Assembly (NCBI RefSeq): GCF_007558815.1
Contig: NZ_VLTJ01000022.1
Location: forward strand, 1 to 64,000
Length of the DNA: 64,000 nt
Direction: 5' to 3'
Source: Verticiella sediminum
Lineage (GTDB): Bacteria; Pseudomonadota; Gammaproteobacteria; Burkholderiales; Burkholderiaceae_B
The notes below the pieces were generated by a model, which was not told the origin of the DNA, ran no database searches, and saw nothing but the letters and a program-made list of their open reading frames with translations. Made by a program: the position numbers and the translations under genes. Shown here piece after piece: positions 17,670 to 26,284 of this stretch (position 1 is its first letter; every line of letters begins with the position of its first letter).

Positions 17670-18520
17670 TTGGCACTGCCTTTCGGATCCAGGGCAATGC
17701 GCAGCCCTTCGCCGATAAAGTTGAAACACGTCACGGATATCGCGATCAGCGCGCCAGGCAAAATAGCGAGCCAGGGTGCGGAGCTCAGCGACGACTGAGC
17801 GTTGTTGAGCATGTTGCCCCAACTGGGCGTTGGAGGCTGTATGCCAAAGCCCAGGAAGCTGATGTATGACTCCGCCAATATGGCGTGCGCCACGGTCAGC
17901 GTCGCCGCCACCAAGATGGGGCCAATGGCATTGGGCAGAATTTCCCTGAACATGATGTGCATGTCGCCGGCGCCAACCACGCGCGAGGCCGCTACGTAGT
18001 CCCGCTCACGCAACGACCTGACCTGCCCTTCGACAACACGCGTGACCTCCATCCATGAGCTCAGCGCCACTAGCACGATGATCGAACCCACGCCGGGTTT
18101 GATCAGGGCCGACAACGCGAGCAGCAGGAATATCGTGGGAAAGCAAAGCATGGCGTCCACCAGCCGCATGATCAAGGCTGAAATCACGCCCCGGTAATAG
18201 CCCGCGATCAACCCTAATGTGACCCCGATCATCGTGCTCAACAGCATGGAGAACAGGCCGACCGACAGCGAAATCTGGCCTGCCGTGATGAGGCGCGCCA
18301 ATACGCTTCGTCCGAGTTCGTCCGATCCCAGCAGGAAGCCGTCGCTCAGGGGCGCCAGAAACCTCGATTTGAGGCTGATGCGCTTGTCATCAATGTCGAC
18401 GAGCAGCGGCACCAATACGCAGGCTATCAACAGCATGCCCATCACCAAGAGGCTGGCGATGGCTGGTCGATAACTCAAGAACCGGACCAGCGCAGTATTT
18501 TTTCTCGTGAAACTCTTCAT
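17666..18520 (-). CDS. ABC transporter permease, DppC/OppC type
   Basis: A 284-residue inner-membrane permease with about six helices. The N-terminal first helix is followed by the family LLGSDELGRSVLARLITAG segment, and the EAA-type loop lies near VAASRVVGAGDMHIMFREIL. The C-terminus has the usual FNFIGEGLRIALDPK. It begins 7 bp after the DppB-like stop and overlaps the next gene by four bases. With DppB it forms the channel of the importer. Confidence 0.93.
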   Translation of the reverse strand: MKSFTRKNTALVRFLSYRPAIASLLVMGMLLIACVLVPLLVDIDDKRISLKSRFLAPLSDGFLLGSDELGRSVLARLITAGQISLSVGLFSMLLSTMIGVTLGLIAGYYRGVISALIMRLVDAMLCFPTIFLLLALSALIKPGVGSIIVLVALSSWMEVTRVVEGQVRSLRERDYVAASRVVGAGDMHIMFREILPNAIGPILVAATLTVAHAILAESYISFLGFGIQPPTPSWGNMLNNAQSSLSSAPWLAILPGALIAISVTCFNFIGEGLRIALDPKGSAK

Positions 18521-18526
18521 CTTGGA

Positions 18527-19474
18527 TCAGTCGAGGCGAATGCGGGGATCCGCGATGGCGTATAGGATGTCGGCGATCAGGTTGCCCAGCAGCACCATGA
18601 CCGAACTCAGCAGCAGAATCCCCATCACCACTGGATAGTCCCGGTAACTGATGGAATCCAGGAACAGCCGCCCCATGCCCGGCCAGGTGAACACCGTCTC
18701 GGTCACCAGTGCCCCACCGAGCAGACTGGGGAACTGCAGACCGAAAAGTGCGATCATGGGCAGGAGCGCATTGCGGATGATGTGCGCGAACAGAATCCTG
18801 TAGCGCGGAATGCCTTTGGCCAGCGCGGTCCTGACGAAATCCTGCGAAAGCACCTCGATGATCGAGGCGCGCATGTACCGGCTCCATGTCGCCATCATGA
18901 TGATGGCCAGCACGCACGCCGGAGCCGCCAGATGCCATAACCGATCGACGAGGGTGTCGACGCCCGGTGAATTTCTGTTGCCCGCCGGCAGCCAGCCCAG
19001 CTCGATCGAGAAGAAATAGATGACGATGAAACCCAGCCAGAAGGACGGCAGGGAAATCAGCACCATCGACAGCGAGGTCGCGGAAACGTCGAACCACGAA
19101 TCCTTCTTCAGGGCGGACACGATGCCGACCACGATCCCGATCAACATGGCCAGAGAGATGGCGGCGATCATCAACTCGAAGGTCGCGCCCAGGCGCGACC
19201 CGATGGCCTCCAGCACGGGCGCGTTGTCGCGGTAGGACCGCCCCCAGTCACCCACTGCAATGTGGCCAACCCAGGATGCATATTGCAACGGCAGCGGCTG
19301 ATCGAGTCCGAGTTGGCGTTCCAGTGCGCTGATATCTTCGGCAGAAAGATTACCTCCCCCCATGACGCCCAGCGGGCCGCCAGGCGCCAGGTGCAAGATC
19401 GAAAACCCGATGATGCTGACGAGGATCAGCAGCAGGGCGGATTGGCATAGCCGCTTAGTAAGGAATTTCAGCAT
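18527..19474 (-). CDS. ABC transporter permease, DppB/OppB type
   Basis: A 315-residue inner-membrane permease with six predicted helices. The N-terminus MLKFLTKRLCQSALLLILVS, the LHLAPGGP turn and the EAA loop near DFVRTALAKGIPRYRILFAH are diagnostic of the OppB/DppB family. Its start overlaps the end of the aminotransferase gene by 7 bp. Having an aminotransferase head a peptide-importer operon suggests the imported compound is an amino-group donor or yields one. Confidence 0.93.
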   Translation of the reverse strand: MLKFLTKRLCQSALLLILVSIIGFSILHLAPGGPLGVMGGGNLSAEDISALERQLGLDQPLPLQYASWVGHIAVGDWGRSYRDNAPVLEAIGSRLGATFELMIAAISLAMLIGIVVGIVSALKKDSWFDVSATSLSMVLISLPSFWLGFIVIYFFSIELGWLPAGNRNSPGVDTLVDRLWHLAAPACVLAIIMMATWSRYMRASIIEVLSQDFVRTALAKGIPRYRILFAHIIRNALLPMIALFGLQFPSLLGGALVTETVFTWPGMGRLFLDSISYRDYPVVMGILLLSSVMVLLGNLIADILYAIADPRIRLD

Positions 19475-20499
19475 CCGGCTGCCTCTTCCTGAATGCCGGC
19501 GGCTTGCGCCTCAGCAGTGAATCGGTCGACCGCAATCTGCGCGGCACCCTTGCGGAACTTGATTCCCAGCAGCGCCATGCCCGCCTCCACGGAGGCAATG
19601 ACGGAGAACACCATGCTGGCGTTGAAGTCGCCCATGTGCCGGATACGAAAAGAACACCCCTCCAATTCGCCCAACCCGGTAGCGACGACCACGTCGAAAT
19701 GCCTGCGGACGAGCGATTTCAGCGCCCTCACGCCTTGCTGCTCATGCAGATACATCGCGGAGACAGAATTCGAAGCGTGAGTGCGGCTCTGGCAATAGAG
19801 GGAAAGCTGCCCCGGAATCGACCAGCCCTTCGTGAACCCGGCCCGCCGATGCGCCTGCATCGCCTTGTCGGACACCGTATTGAATCCCATGCCCACGGGA
19901 AGCATCAGTCCCTTTTGGCCAGTTCCCGGAAGCACGTCGACACCGAACCGGGCAGCATTGATGGGCATGCAGCCCATCGACGAAACTGCGTCCACCAGAT
20001 ACAGCGCCGGATGACCGTACTCATCGAGCAGATTGCGTACGGTCGACAGATCCTGGACGACTCCAGTTGCCGCTTCGTTGTGCACGAGGCATACCGCCTT
20101 GATGCAATGCCCCAAATCGGTGCGCAACAAGTCGGCCAAGCCCTGCGGGTCAAATTCTGTGCGTGGGGCTGTTCCCAGCAACCGCGCCTCCAGCCCCAAC
20201 TCGCCTGCCGACTCATACCAGGCCTGCGCATGAAACCCGCTATGGATGAACACCACGCAATCGCCAGGACTGAAGAGATTGGTCAGCGCCGCATGCCAGG
20301 CGCCATGCCTTGACGAGGTGTACATCAGCAGCGCCTCGTCCGTCCCGACCAACTGCTTGAGTCGCCGTTGCGAGCGCGTAAACGCCGCCACCAGATCCGG
20401 ATCACCCAGGTCGCTGGCCTCATGGGCAAGCGCCTGCAGTACATCGCTTGGATAGTTGGTCGGGCCGGGGCAGGCAAATAACTGAGTTCCAGTCTTCAT
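19468..20499 (-). CDS. Class V PLP aminotransferase (serine/alanine-glyoxylate type)
   Basis: A 343-residue fold-type I PLP enzyme. It starts MKTGTQLFACPGPTNYP, typical of the alanine-glyoxylate/serine-pyruvate/pyridoxamine-pyruvate group. YLVDAVSSMGCMPIN carries the PLP-pyridine aspartate, and the Schiff-base lysine is the K of GTGQKGLMLPVGMGF. The first ATG in a good position is at 20499; the frame reaches further upstream into the promoter region. It is the first gene of the leftward operon, 115-130 bp downstream of a sigma-54-type promoter. It likely produces glyoxylate-, pyruvate- or aldehyde-type products handled by the hydroxyacid dehydrogenase in the same operon; the donor is unknown. 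Confidence 0.9.
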   Translation of the reverse strand: MKTGTQLFACPGPTNYPSDVLQALAHEASDLGDPDLVAAFTRSQRRLKQLVGTDEALLMYTSSRHGAWHAALTNLFSPGDCVVFIHSGFHAQAWYESAGELGLEARLLGTAPRTEFDPQGLADLLRTDLGHCIKAVCLVHNEAATGVVQDLSTVRNLLDEYGHPALYLVDAVSSMGCMPINAARFGVDVLPGTGQKGLMLPVGMGFNTVSDKAMQAHRRAGFTKGWSIPGQLSLYCQSRTHASNSVSAMYLHEQQGVRALKSLVRRHFDVVVATGLGELEGCSFRIRHMGDFNASMVFSVIASVEAGMALLGIKFRKGAAQIAVDRFTAEAQAAGIQEEAAGC

Positions 20500-20609
20500 G
20501 TTCACGGATGAGTTGATCCCGGTTCGTCTGCGCATGTCCGAACCCGCTGGGTCATGTCCGCTCATGAGGGCGGACGCAGCCACGCGGGCTAGTCATTCCA
20601 TACATTTAT

Positions 20610-20621
20610 TCAATTTATTGA
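20610..20621. promoter_or_regulatory. TCAA-N4-TTGA dyad near the leftward transcription start
   Basis: TCAA-TTTA-TTGA lies just after the predicted start of the leftward sigma-54 transcript, where a bound repressor would block it. The flanking bases extend the dyad (TTATTCAAT with one mismatch). The same TCAA-N4-TTGA pattern recurs at 30855-30866, and in a one-off form at 11375-11386. Confidence 0.45.
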
Positions 20622-20625
20622 TTAA

Positions 20626-20642
20626 AGCAAAAACAGTGCCAA
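20626..20642 (-). promoter_or_regulatory. Sigma-54 (-24/-12) promoter for the aminotransferase/ABC operon
   Basis: On the minus strand the sequence is TTGGCACTGTTTTTGCT, differing from the YTGGCACGRNNNTTGCW consensus at one of the 14 specified positions. The invariant GG and GC are exactly ten bases apart. The predicted start is near 20615, about 115 nt before the aminotransferase ATG. RpoN promoters need an enhancer-binding activator, and none is encoded in this window. Confidence 0.75.
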
Positions 20643-20686
20643 AACATTCCATATTTTTTCAATCTGAATTTTTTCTTGATAAATCA

Positions 20687-20705
20687 ATGACTTTCTCTAA
20701 GTCAT
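20687..20705. promoter_or_regulatory. Inverted repeat between the two sigma-54 promoters
   Basis: ATGACTT-TCTCT-AAGTCAT is a perfect 7-bp inverted repeat with a 5-bp spacer. It lies between the two divergent -24/-12 promoters and is a candidate activator site. An adjoining dyad TTGAT-AA-ATCAA lies at 20676-20687. Both are in the AT-rich core of the intergenic region. Confidence 0.5.
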
Positions 20706-20724
20706 GCAAGAAAATCACGGTTTT

Positions 20725-20741
20725 TTGGCATGATGCTTGCT
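20725..20741 (+). promoter_or_regulatory. Sigma-54 (-24/-12) promoter for the binding-protein/monooxygenase genes
   Basis: TTGGCATGATGCTTGCT matches the sigma-54 consensus at all but one specified base (T for C after TGGCA), with GG and GC ten bases apart. The predicted start is near 20752, leaving a leader of about 70 nt before the ATG at 20821. It faces away from the leftward sigma-54 promoter at 20626-20642. Confidence 0.78.
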
Positions 20742-20820
20742 TATTTTTGACCGCAGATCGTCCGTTATTTCAATATAACGAACATTGCTTCTCACCCTTC
20801 ACCCTACCCCAGAGGCCAGA

Positions 20821-22464
20821 ATGCATGACGACACACTCGTACGCGTAACGGTGACACGCCGCACCCTCCTGCAAGTCTTGGCGGGGGCCAGCCTGTTTCC
20901 GTTCCATTGTTTTGCCGAAAGCGCCCCAAAAAAGGGCGGCCAGGCACTAATTGGGTACACGAACGAACCTGCGGTCCTCAATCCCTTGACCGTGGGTTTG
21001 TCCGTCGACCAGGGCGTGTGGTGGACGCTCTACTCGCCGCTCTGGGCGATTGACGAAAACGGCGAGTTCGTGCCCCGGCTCGCCAAGGAGGTTCCTACCG
21101 TAGCCAATGGAGGCATTTCAGCCGACGGGTTGCGTTGGCGCATCCGGCTGCGGGAGGGGGTGAAGTGGCACGATGGCCAGCCTTTCACCGCAGCCGACGT
21201 GGCCTACACGATCTCCCTGATCCAGAACCCCAAATTCAAGGCCGTCAACCGGAGCGGCCACATGTATGTCAAGGAAATTCAGGTCGTCAACGACCACGAA
21301 CTGACCTGGACAATGTCCGAGCCGTTCTCGCCGTATCTATCGCTGTTGTCGTGGACATTCATCGTGCCCGAGCACATCGTAGCGAGCGCAGACGATCCCA
21401 ATAACTCGAGTCTTAACAGCAAGCCCATCGGCACGGGGCCATTCAAGTTCGCCGAGCGCGTGACTGGCGACCACGTGACGGTCGAGGCCAATCCGGAGCA
21501 CTTCGGCGAAGGCCCCTACCTCGATCGAATCATCTTCAAATACATCCCCGACATGAACGCCATGTACCACCAGTTCGAGTCGGGCAGCGTCGACTACTAC
21601 GGCCTGTCGGGCATCGGTCCGGACAAATATGCAGGCTTGAAGGCTATGCCCAACAAGTCGGTGTACATTTCCGACCTCCCGGCCGTGATGAACATCACGC
21701 TCAACGTAGGGAACGAAATCCTGTCCAGCAAATCGGTGCGTCACGCGCTCTATTACGCCATGGACAAGCAGCCGGTCATCGATGAGCTGTACTACGGGCT
21801 GCCTCCCACCACGGAGTCGTATCTGCCGAGTGGCAATTGGGCCTACAAGCCCGATCTTCCCAAACATGAATTCAACCCGGAAAAGGCCAAGGAACTTCTC
21901 GAGGCTGAAGGGTGGAAAGTCGGTGCGGGCGGTATCCGCGCGAAGAATGGCAAGCGCCTGGAGCTGGTCCTGGCGACGACGGCCGGCAACCCCACGCAGG
22001 AACAGACTCAGTTGCTGCTGCAGCAGAACTGGCAGGATGTCGGCGTGGCGGTCACTATCAACAACATGCCCGGCGCCGTGATCTGGGGCGATTATTGGCT
22101 CAAATCGCAGTACGACATGCTGCTGACCTATACCAACGTCAACATCGCCAGCGATCCAAACCCCATGCAACGCTTCGGCAGCAAGTCAATCCCGGCGCAG
22201 GGCGGTACGGGATACAACGTTTACCAATACCAGAACCCTGAACTCGACGAGCTGATGGACGCAGCGCTGAGAACCAGCGAAATCCCCAAGCGCCGGGAGT
22301 ATTACTTCAGGACGCAGGAAATCATGCGGGACGCCCTGGTGATGCTGCCGCTTTTCCAGATGGTCATGATAGAAGCCACCGACAGTCGGCTCAAGGGCTT
22401 CAAAGGCAACGTGAACGTGCTCGCCAACACCTGGAACGCCAACACCTGGCATTGGGAAAAGTGA
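20821..22464 (+). CDS. Family 5 (Dpp/Opp-type) extracellular solute-binding protein
   Basis: A 547-residue periplasmic binding protein of the SBP_bac_5 family. The N-terminus has a twin-arginine-like signal (VTRRTLLQVLAG, arginines 13-14) followed by a hydrophobic stretch and an Ala-Glu-Ser cleavage region near 34. The conserved family block is LREGVKWHDGQPFTAADVAY at about residues 115-134. It is the receptor for the ABC importer encoded divergently, and it has its own sigma-54-like promoter. Tat export is uncommon for this family and suggests cytoplasmic folding. The bound ligand is not evident; the neighbouring monooxygenase and deacylase suggest an N-substituted amino acid, chelate-like or peptide-like compound. 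Confidence 0.93.
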   Translation: MHDDTLVRVTVTRRTLLQVLAGASLFPFHCFAESAPKKGGQALIGYTNEPAVLNPLTVGLSVDQGVWWTLYSPLWAIDENGEFVPRLAKEVPTVANGGISADGLRWRIRLREGVKWHDGQPFTAADVAYTISLIQNPKFKAVNRSGHMYVKEIQVVNDHELTWTMSEPFSPYLSLLSWTFIVPEHIVASADDPNNSSLNSKPIGTGPFKFAERVTGDHVTVEANPEHFGEGPYLDRIIFKYIPDMNAMYHQFESGSVDYYGLSGIGPDKYAGLKAMPNKSVYISDLPAVMNITLNVGNEILSSKSVRHALYYAMDKQPVIDELYYGLPPTTESYLPSGNWAYKPDLPKHEFNPEKAKELLEAEGWKVGAGGIRAKNGKRLELVLATTAGNPTQEQTQLLLQQNWQDVGVAVTINNMPGAVIWGDYWLKSQYDMLLTYTNVNIASDPNPMQRFGSKSIPAQGGTGYNVYQYQNPELDELMDAALRTSEIPKRREYYFRTQEIMRDALVMLPLFQMVMIEATDSRLKGFKGNVNVLANTWNANTWHWEK

Positions 22465-22630
22465 GGCTCCGGTGTCCGGCATTTCGATCACCACAGCCAT
22501 GCCAGACTCGGATCTCGGCCTGGCCGAGACGAAGTCATGCGCACGGAAGATCTGGGCGCCGCAGCCCGGGTGACCGGGAAGTTCGTGCTCAATACCTACT
22601 GCTGAACGTTTTCAACTGCTCCCCTTTGCC

Positions 22631-23227
22631 ATGCCTGACACGAGAACACCGACCTATCCAATCGCCGAGGACTACCTGAGCCGGTGGTCTCCCCGCGCGT
22701 TCTCCGACGAGGAAGTGTCTGAAGCGGCGCTGCTTACCATGATCGAAGCCGCCCGATGGGCGCCATCCTGCTACAACTCGCAGCCCTGGCGCTTCATCTA
22801 CGTACGCAAGGGCGAGCCCGTCTGGGAAGCGAGCCTGGACACCCTGGTGCCGTTCAACCGCATGTGGGGCGAGAAGGCCGGCGCAGTCGTTTTCCTGGTT
22901 TCGGCGGTCAAGATGATCACCAAGCCTGGCGAGGCCCCCGCTCCCGCCGACTACCACACGTTCGATTCGGGAGCAGCCTGGGCGTACTTCGCCTTGCAGG
23001 CATCGCGGATGGGTCTGGCATCGCACGGCGTCGCAGGCTTTGACAAGGACAAAGTCAGGCAGCTCTTCTCGATTCCGCAGGACTTCACCTGCGAGATTGC
23101 CATCCTCGCCGGCAAACCGGGCGACAAATCGGGCCTGCCGGAGTTTCTACAAGGCAAGGAGGAGCCGAGCCAGCGCAGGCCGCTGGCCGAAATAGCCTTC
23201 AACGGCTACTTCCAAGGGTCTTTGTAA
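22631..23227 (+). CDS. Nitroreductase-family FMN oxidoreductase
   Basis: A 198-residue protein with the nitroreductase fold. It has RWSPRAFSDEEVSE followed by IEAARWAPSCYNSQPWRFIY, the FMN phosphate/ring-binding region at about 38-57, and a C-terminal segment around ASHGVAGFDKDKVRQLF. It starts at 22631, 166 bp after the binding-protein gene on the same strand; that gap shows no gene. Members reduce nitro groups, quinones or other electrophiles with NAD(P)H, or act as flavin reductases. Here it may give reduced flavin or remove a toxic intermediate for the monooxygenase encoded 20 bp downstream. Confidence 0.88.
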   Translation: MPDTRTPTYPIAEDYLSRWSPRAFSDEEVSEAALLTMIEAARWAPSCYNSQPWRFIYVRKGEPVWEASLDTLVPFNRMWGEKAGAVVFLVSAVKMITKPGEAPAPADYHTFDSGAAWAYFALQASRMGLASHGVAGFDKDKVRQLFSIPQDFTCEIAILAGKPGDKSGLPEFLQGKEEPSQRRPLAEIAFNGYFQGSL

Positions 23228-23247
23228 TCCACTCAAGGAGATCGGAA

Positions 23248-24582
23248 GTGAGAAAGCATATCAAGCTGGCCATGTCCATCTGGCGCCACGGTTACCACGT
23301 AGCGGCCTGGCGGCTGCCTGAAGTACCCGCCGACAGCATGATGAATATCCGGCGGTTCATTGACGTGGCCAAGGCCGCCGAACGTGGCAAGTTCGATCTC
23401 GTGTTCATGGCCGACGTGCTCGGGTCCCATTACATCGAAGACGACTCACGATCGCAAACTCGCGGCCACACCGTCGTCAAGAACGATCCATTGCAGGTTC
23501 TCTCCGCCATCGCGACGCACACCCAGAAGATCGGACTGGTCTCGACGATTTCGACGACGTATGGCGCACCCTACACCACAGCGCGTGCGTTCGCCACGCT
23601 GGATCAGATCAGCGGCGGGCGCTCCGGCTGGAATATCGTGACTTCGTACAACCTCGAAGAGGCGCGGAACTTTGGCCTCGAGAAACCACCTGAGTCCGCC
23701 GAGCGCGCCGAACGCGCCCTCGAGTACATCGACGTGGTCAAGGGGCTCTGGGACACCTGGGCCGATGATGCTTTTCCGGTCGACAAGCAGAACGCCGTCT
23801 ATGTCGATCGAAAAAAAATGCATGTGCTGGCCCACGAAGGCAAGCATTTCAAGGTGCGAGGACCCCTGGATGTCCCGCGCTCGCCGCAAGGGCAACCCGT
23901 GCTCGTGACCGCAGGCGACTCGGACAATGCCATCAACCTCGCGGGTAGGCACGCACACATCGCTTACGCCGGGCAACCTGTTCTTGAGAGTGCCCGGAAG
24001 TACTACCAACGGGTCAAGGCCAAGGCCGCCGAGCACGGCCGCGCACATGAAGTTTCCGTTCTGCCCGGCATCATGCCGTATGTCGGAGAGACCGAGGCCG
24101 AAGCCTACGCCAAGATGCGCAAGGCACAAGACCTCGTCACTCCGGCCGTCGGCTTCGCCTTGATGAAGCCCTTCTTTGGCGACTTGTCGCATCTGAACAT
24201 CAGCGATCCGTTCCCCCTGGATGTCGAAGCGCTGCAGCTCAGTTGGAACACCGGGCACTTCAGCAAGATGCTGCAGGAGCGCGCGCGCGCCGACAAGTTC
24301 ACCGTGGAGGACATGTACAAGACCCTGGCTTTGGGAGAGGACTGGCACATCACGATGGCCGGAACGCCCAAGCGGATCGTCGACAAGATGGAGGAATGGA
24401 TCGACGCCGGAGCGGCGGATGGCTTCAACGTGCAGCCACCCGACACCCCGGGAAGCGTCAACGACTTCGTCGACATGGTCATTCCCGAACTGCAACGCCG
24501 CGGCCTTTTTCGCACCGAATATGAAGGCACGACTCTGCGCGATCACCTGGGGCTTCCCCGGCCCCGCAACGTTTACTTCTGA
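23248..24582 (+). CDS. NtaA/DszA-type flavin-dependent monooxygenase (luciferase-like)
   Basis: A 444-residue two-component flavin monooxygenase of the NtaA/SnaA/DszA/EmoA branch. Diagnostic pieces are FDLVFMADVLG, ISTTYGAPYTTARAFATLDQ, SGGRSGWNIVTSYN and the second half VLVTAGDSDNAINLAGRHA. It uses FMNH2 from a partner reductase, very likely the flavin reductase encoded at 25757. It starts with GTG at 23248 behind a clear AAGGAG. Family members cleave C-N or C-S bonds oxidatively (nitrilotriacetate, EDTA, dibenzothiophene sulfone, methylsulfides). Association with an oligopeptide-type ABC importer and a DAO oxidoreductase resembles aminopolycarboxylate degradation loci, but the substrate here is inferred, not proven. 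Confidence 0.92.
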   Translation: MRKHIKLAMSIWRHGYHVAAWRLPEVPADSMMNIRRFIDVAKAAERGKFDLVFMADVLGSHYIEDDSRSQTRGHTVVKNDPLQVLSAIATHTQKIGLVSTISTTYGAPYTTARAFATLDQISGGRSGWNIVTSYNLEEARNFGLEKPPESAERAERALEYIDVVKGLWDTWADDAFPVDKQNAVYVDRKKMHVLAHEGKHFKVRGPLDVPRSPQGQPVLVTAGDSDNAINLAGRHAHIAYAGQPVLESARKYYQRVKAKAAEHGRAHEVSVLPGIMPYVGETEAEAYAKMRKAQDLVTPAVGFALMKPFFGDLSHLNISDPFPLDVEALQLSWNTGHFSKMLQERARADKFTVEDMYKTLALGEDWHITMAGTPKRIVDKMEEWIDAGAADGFNVQPPDTPGSVNDFVDMVIPELQRRGLFRTEYEGTTLRDHLGLPRPRNVYF

Positions 24583-24593
24583 CAGCCGATAAA

Positions 24594-25751
24594 ATGTCCA
24601 AGCATTATTTCACGCTTGCCGAGTTCCGACAGCGTCAAGCGGCCGTGCGCGCCGAGATGGCCCGCCAGGGCCTGGATGTCCTGGTGGTCATCAATCCGGT
24701 GAACATCAATTACCTGATCGGCGCCGCACCGAAGTCTTACCAGGTCTTCGAGTGCGTATTCTTTCCGTTGGAAGACAGGCCGATCATCTATACCCTGCGC
24801 CTGGGGGACGTGGCCGAAGTCACCGACTACAGCCTGGCCGACACCGTTCGAGGCTGGGGTGGTGTCAAGTACGAAGATCCCATCGATGTTTTCACGGAGA
24901 TTCTGGTTGCGCAGGGCTACATCGATCAACGTATCGGGATCGAGTTCCCCGACTACTACTTGAGCGTGCGCAACTACCAGAAGATCATGAAGGTGCTTGA
25001 CGGCAAGAGATTCGTCGATGCCTCTTCCCTGATCGAGAACATCAAGCTGATCAAGTCTCCCGCTGAAATCGCCCTGATCCGCAAGGCGGCGGCCATCGCC
25101 GACATCGGCATCGAGTCCCTGCGCAACACTCTGCGCCCCGGAATCACGGAGAGGCAGGCTGCGGCCGAAGCCCACAAGGACATGATGGCGGCTGGAGGCG
25201 AAAGCCCCGCCAGCCCGATGAACTTCGCCTCCGGCGAACGCACCTGCTATGCCCACGTCATGCCTTCCGACCGCGTACTGCAGCCGGGCGATTTCATGCA
25301 TATCGAGTTCGGCGGACAGTTCAACAAGTACGTATCGACCATCGCCCGCCACTTCTCGCTGGGCGAACCGTCACAACGCGCTTTGCAGTTGCACGAGATC
25401 ACTCATGAGGCCAATCAGGCCTGCATCGACATGATCCGAGAAGGCGTGCGCGCTGAGGACGTCTACAAGAAAGCGCTTGCGGTCATCGGCAGATGCGGGC
25501 TTGCACAATACAATCTGCATGTGACGGGCTATGGCATCGCACCTGGATTTCCGCCATCCTGGGGGGAGTCCATCAGCCTCTTCGACAAGAGCGAAGGCAT
25601 CCTGCGCGCAGGCATGGTTGTTTCGATCGAGCCCCCCATCTTCATTCATGAGGAACGAGTCGGCGCACGCATCATCGATTGTGTGATCGTGCACAAGGAC
25701 CGTGCCGAGGTGCTGTCTACGATCCCCGAAGATCTCATCCGCATCCCATAG
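24594..25751 (+). CDS. M24 pita-bread-fold hydrolase, creatinase/ectoine-hydrolase-like
   Basis: A 385-residue protein with a creatinase N-terminal domain (about 1-150) and a pita-bread catalytic domain. In true M24 aminopeptidases the first metal aspartates sit in D-x-G and D-I-x-R-T contexts. Here the corresponding stretch reads MHIEFGGQFNKYVSTIARHF, so the first is replaced by glutamate and the second by threonine. Later it reads LHVTGYGIAPGFPPSW and SIEPPIF. This pattern resembles metal-free creatinase and ectoine hydrolase (DoeA), which open C-N bonds of small amino compounds. It begins 11 bp after the monooxygenase stop and is translated in the same unit, so it probably hydrolyses an amide, amidine or lactam in the same pathway. 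Confidence 0.88.
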   Translation: MSKHYFTLAEFRQRQAAVRAEMARQGLDVLVVINPVNINYLIGAAPKSYQVFECVFFPLEDRPIIYTLRLGDVAEVTDYSLADTVRGWGGVKYEDPIDVFTEILVAQGYIDQRIGIEFPDYYLSVRNYQKIMKVLDGKRFVDASSLIENIKLIKSPAEIALIRKAAAIADIGIESLRNTLRPGITERQAAAEAHKDMMAAGGESPASPMNFASGERTCYAHVMPSDRVLQPGDFMHIEFGGQFNKYVSTIARHFSLGEPSQRALQLHEITHEANQACIDMIREGVRAEDVYKKALAVIGRCGLAQYNLHVTGYGIAPGFPPSWGESISLFDKSEGILRAGMVVSIEPPIFIHEERVGARIIDCVIVHKDRAEVLSTIPEDLIRIP

Positions 25752-25756
25752 ACATC

Positions 25757-26251
25757 ATGATCACACCCGTTGAGTTCAAAGGTGCTATGGGGTTGCTGTG
25801 CTCCGGTGTTTCCGCCGTCACCACCACGGCGGAAAATGGCGCCCCCCGGGGGATCATCGTGTCGTCGCTAACCTCCCTGTCCGCCGACCCCACTCCGCTG
25901 TTGCTCGTCTGCATCAACCGCAGCAGCTCTCTGCACGATGACATCGCCGCGCGAGGGAAGTTCGGGGTCAGCATTCTGTCCGAGGATGCCCACGACGATT
26001 CCGCGCGTCTGTGCGCGTATCAGCCCGAGAAGCGATTCGACGGCATTTCGTTCTTCTGGGGCGAATACCGTGTTCCCCTGCTGACGCATGCTCTGGTCAA
26101 CATCGAATGCTCGGTGCATGAAGCCATCACGCGACAAACACACACGATTTTCATAGGCGGGATGCTGTCTGCCTCCAAGCAAGACCTCGACAAGAAACCG
26201 CTCGTCTATTTCAACAAGTCGTACCGATCCATCGCGAAGTCTATATGCTGA
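25757..26251 (+). CDS. FMN reductase, NtaB/HpaC-type small component
   Basis: A 164-residue flavin reductase-like domain protein. It shows the split-barrel FMN-binding pattern TPVEFKGAMGLLCSGVSAVTT followed by GIIVSSLTSLSADPTPLLLVCINRSS, and ends with FIGGMLSASKQDLDKKPLVYF. It starts 5 bp after the M24 gene. It supplies FMNH2 to the luciferase-like monooxygenase, as NtaB does for NtaA. Confidence 0.92.
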   Translation: MITPVEFKGAMGLLCSGVSAVTTTAENGAPRGIIVSSLTSLSADPTPLLLVCINRSSSLHDDIAARGKFGVSILSEDAHDDSARLCAYQPEKRFDGISFFWGEYRVPLLTHALVNIECSVHEAITRQTHTIFIGGMLSASKQDLDKKPLVYFNKSYRSIAKSIC

Positions 26252-26284
26252 CCCCCTGACAGGCGCTCATGGCGTCGGTTGTCG

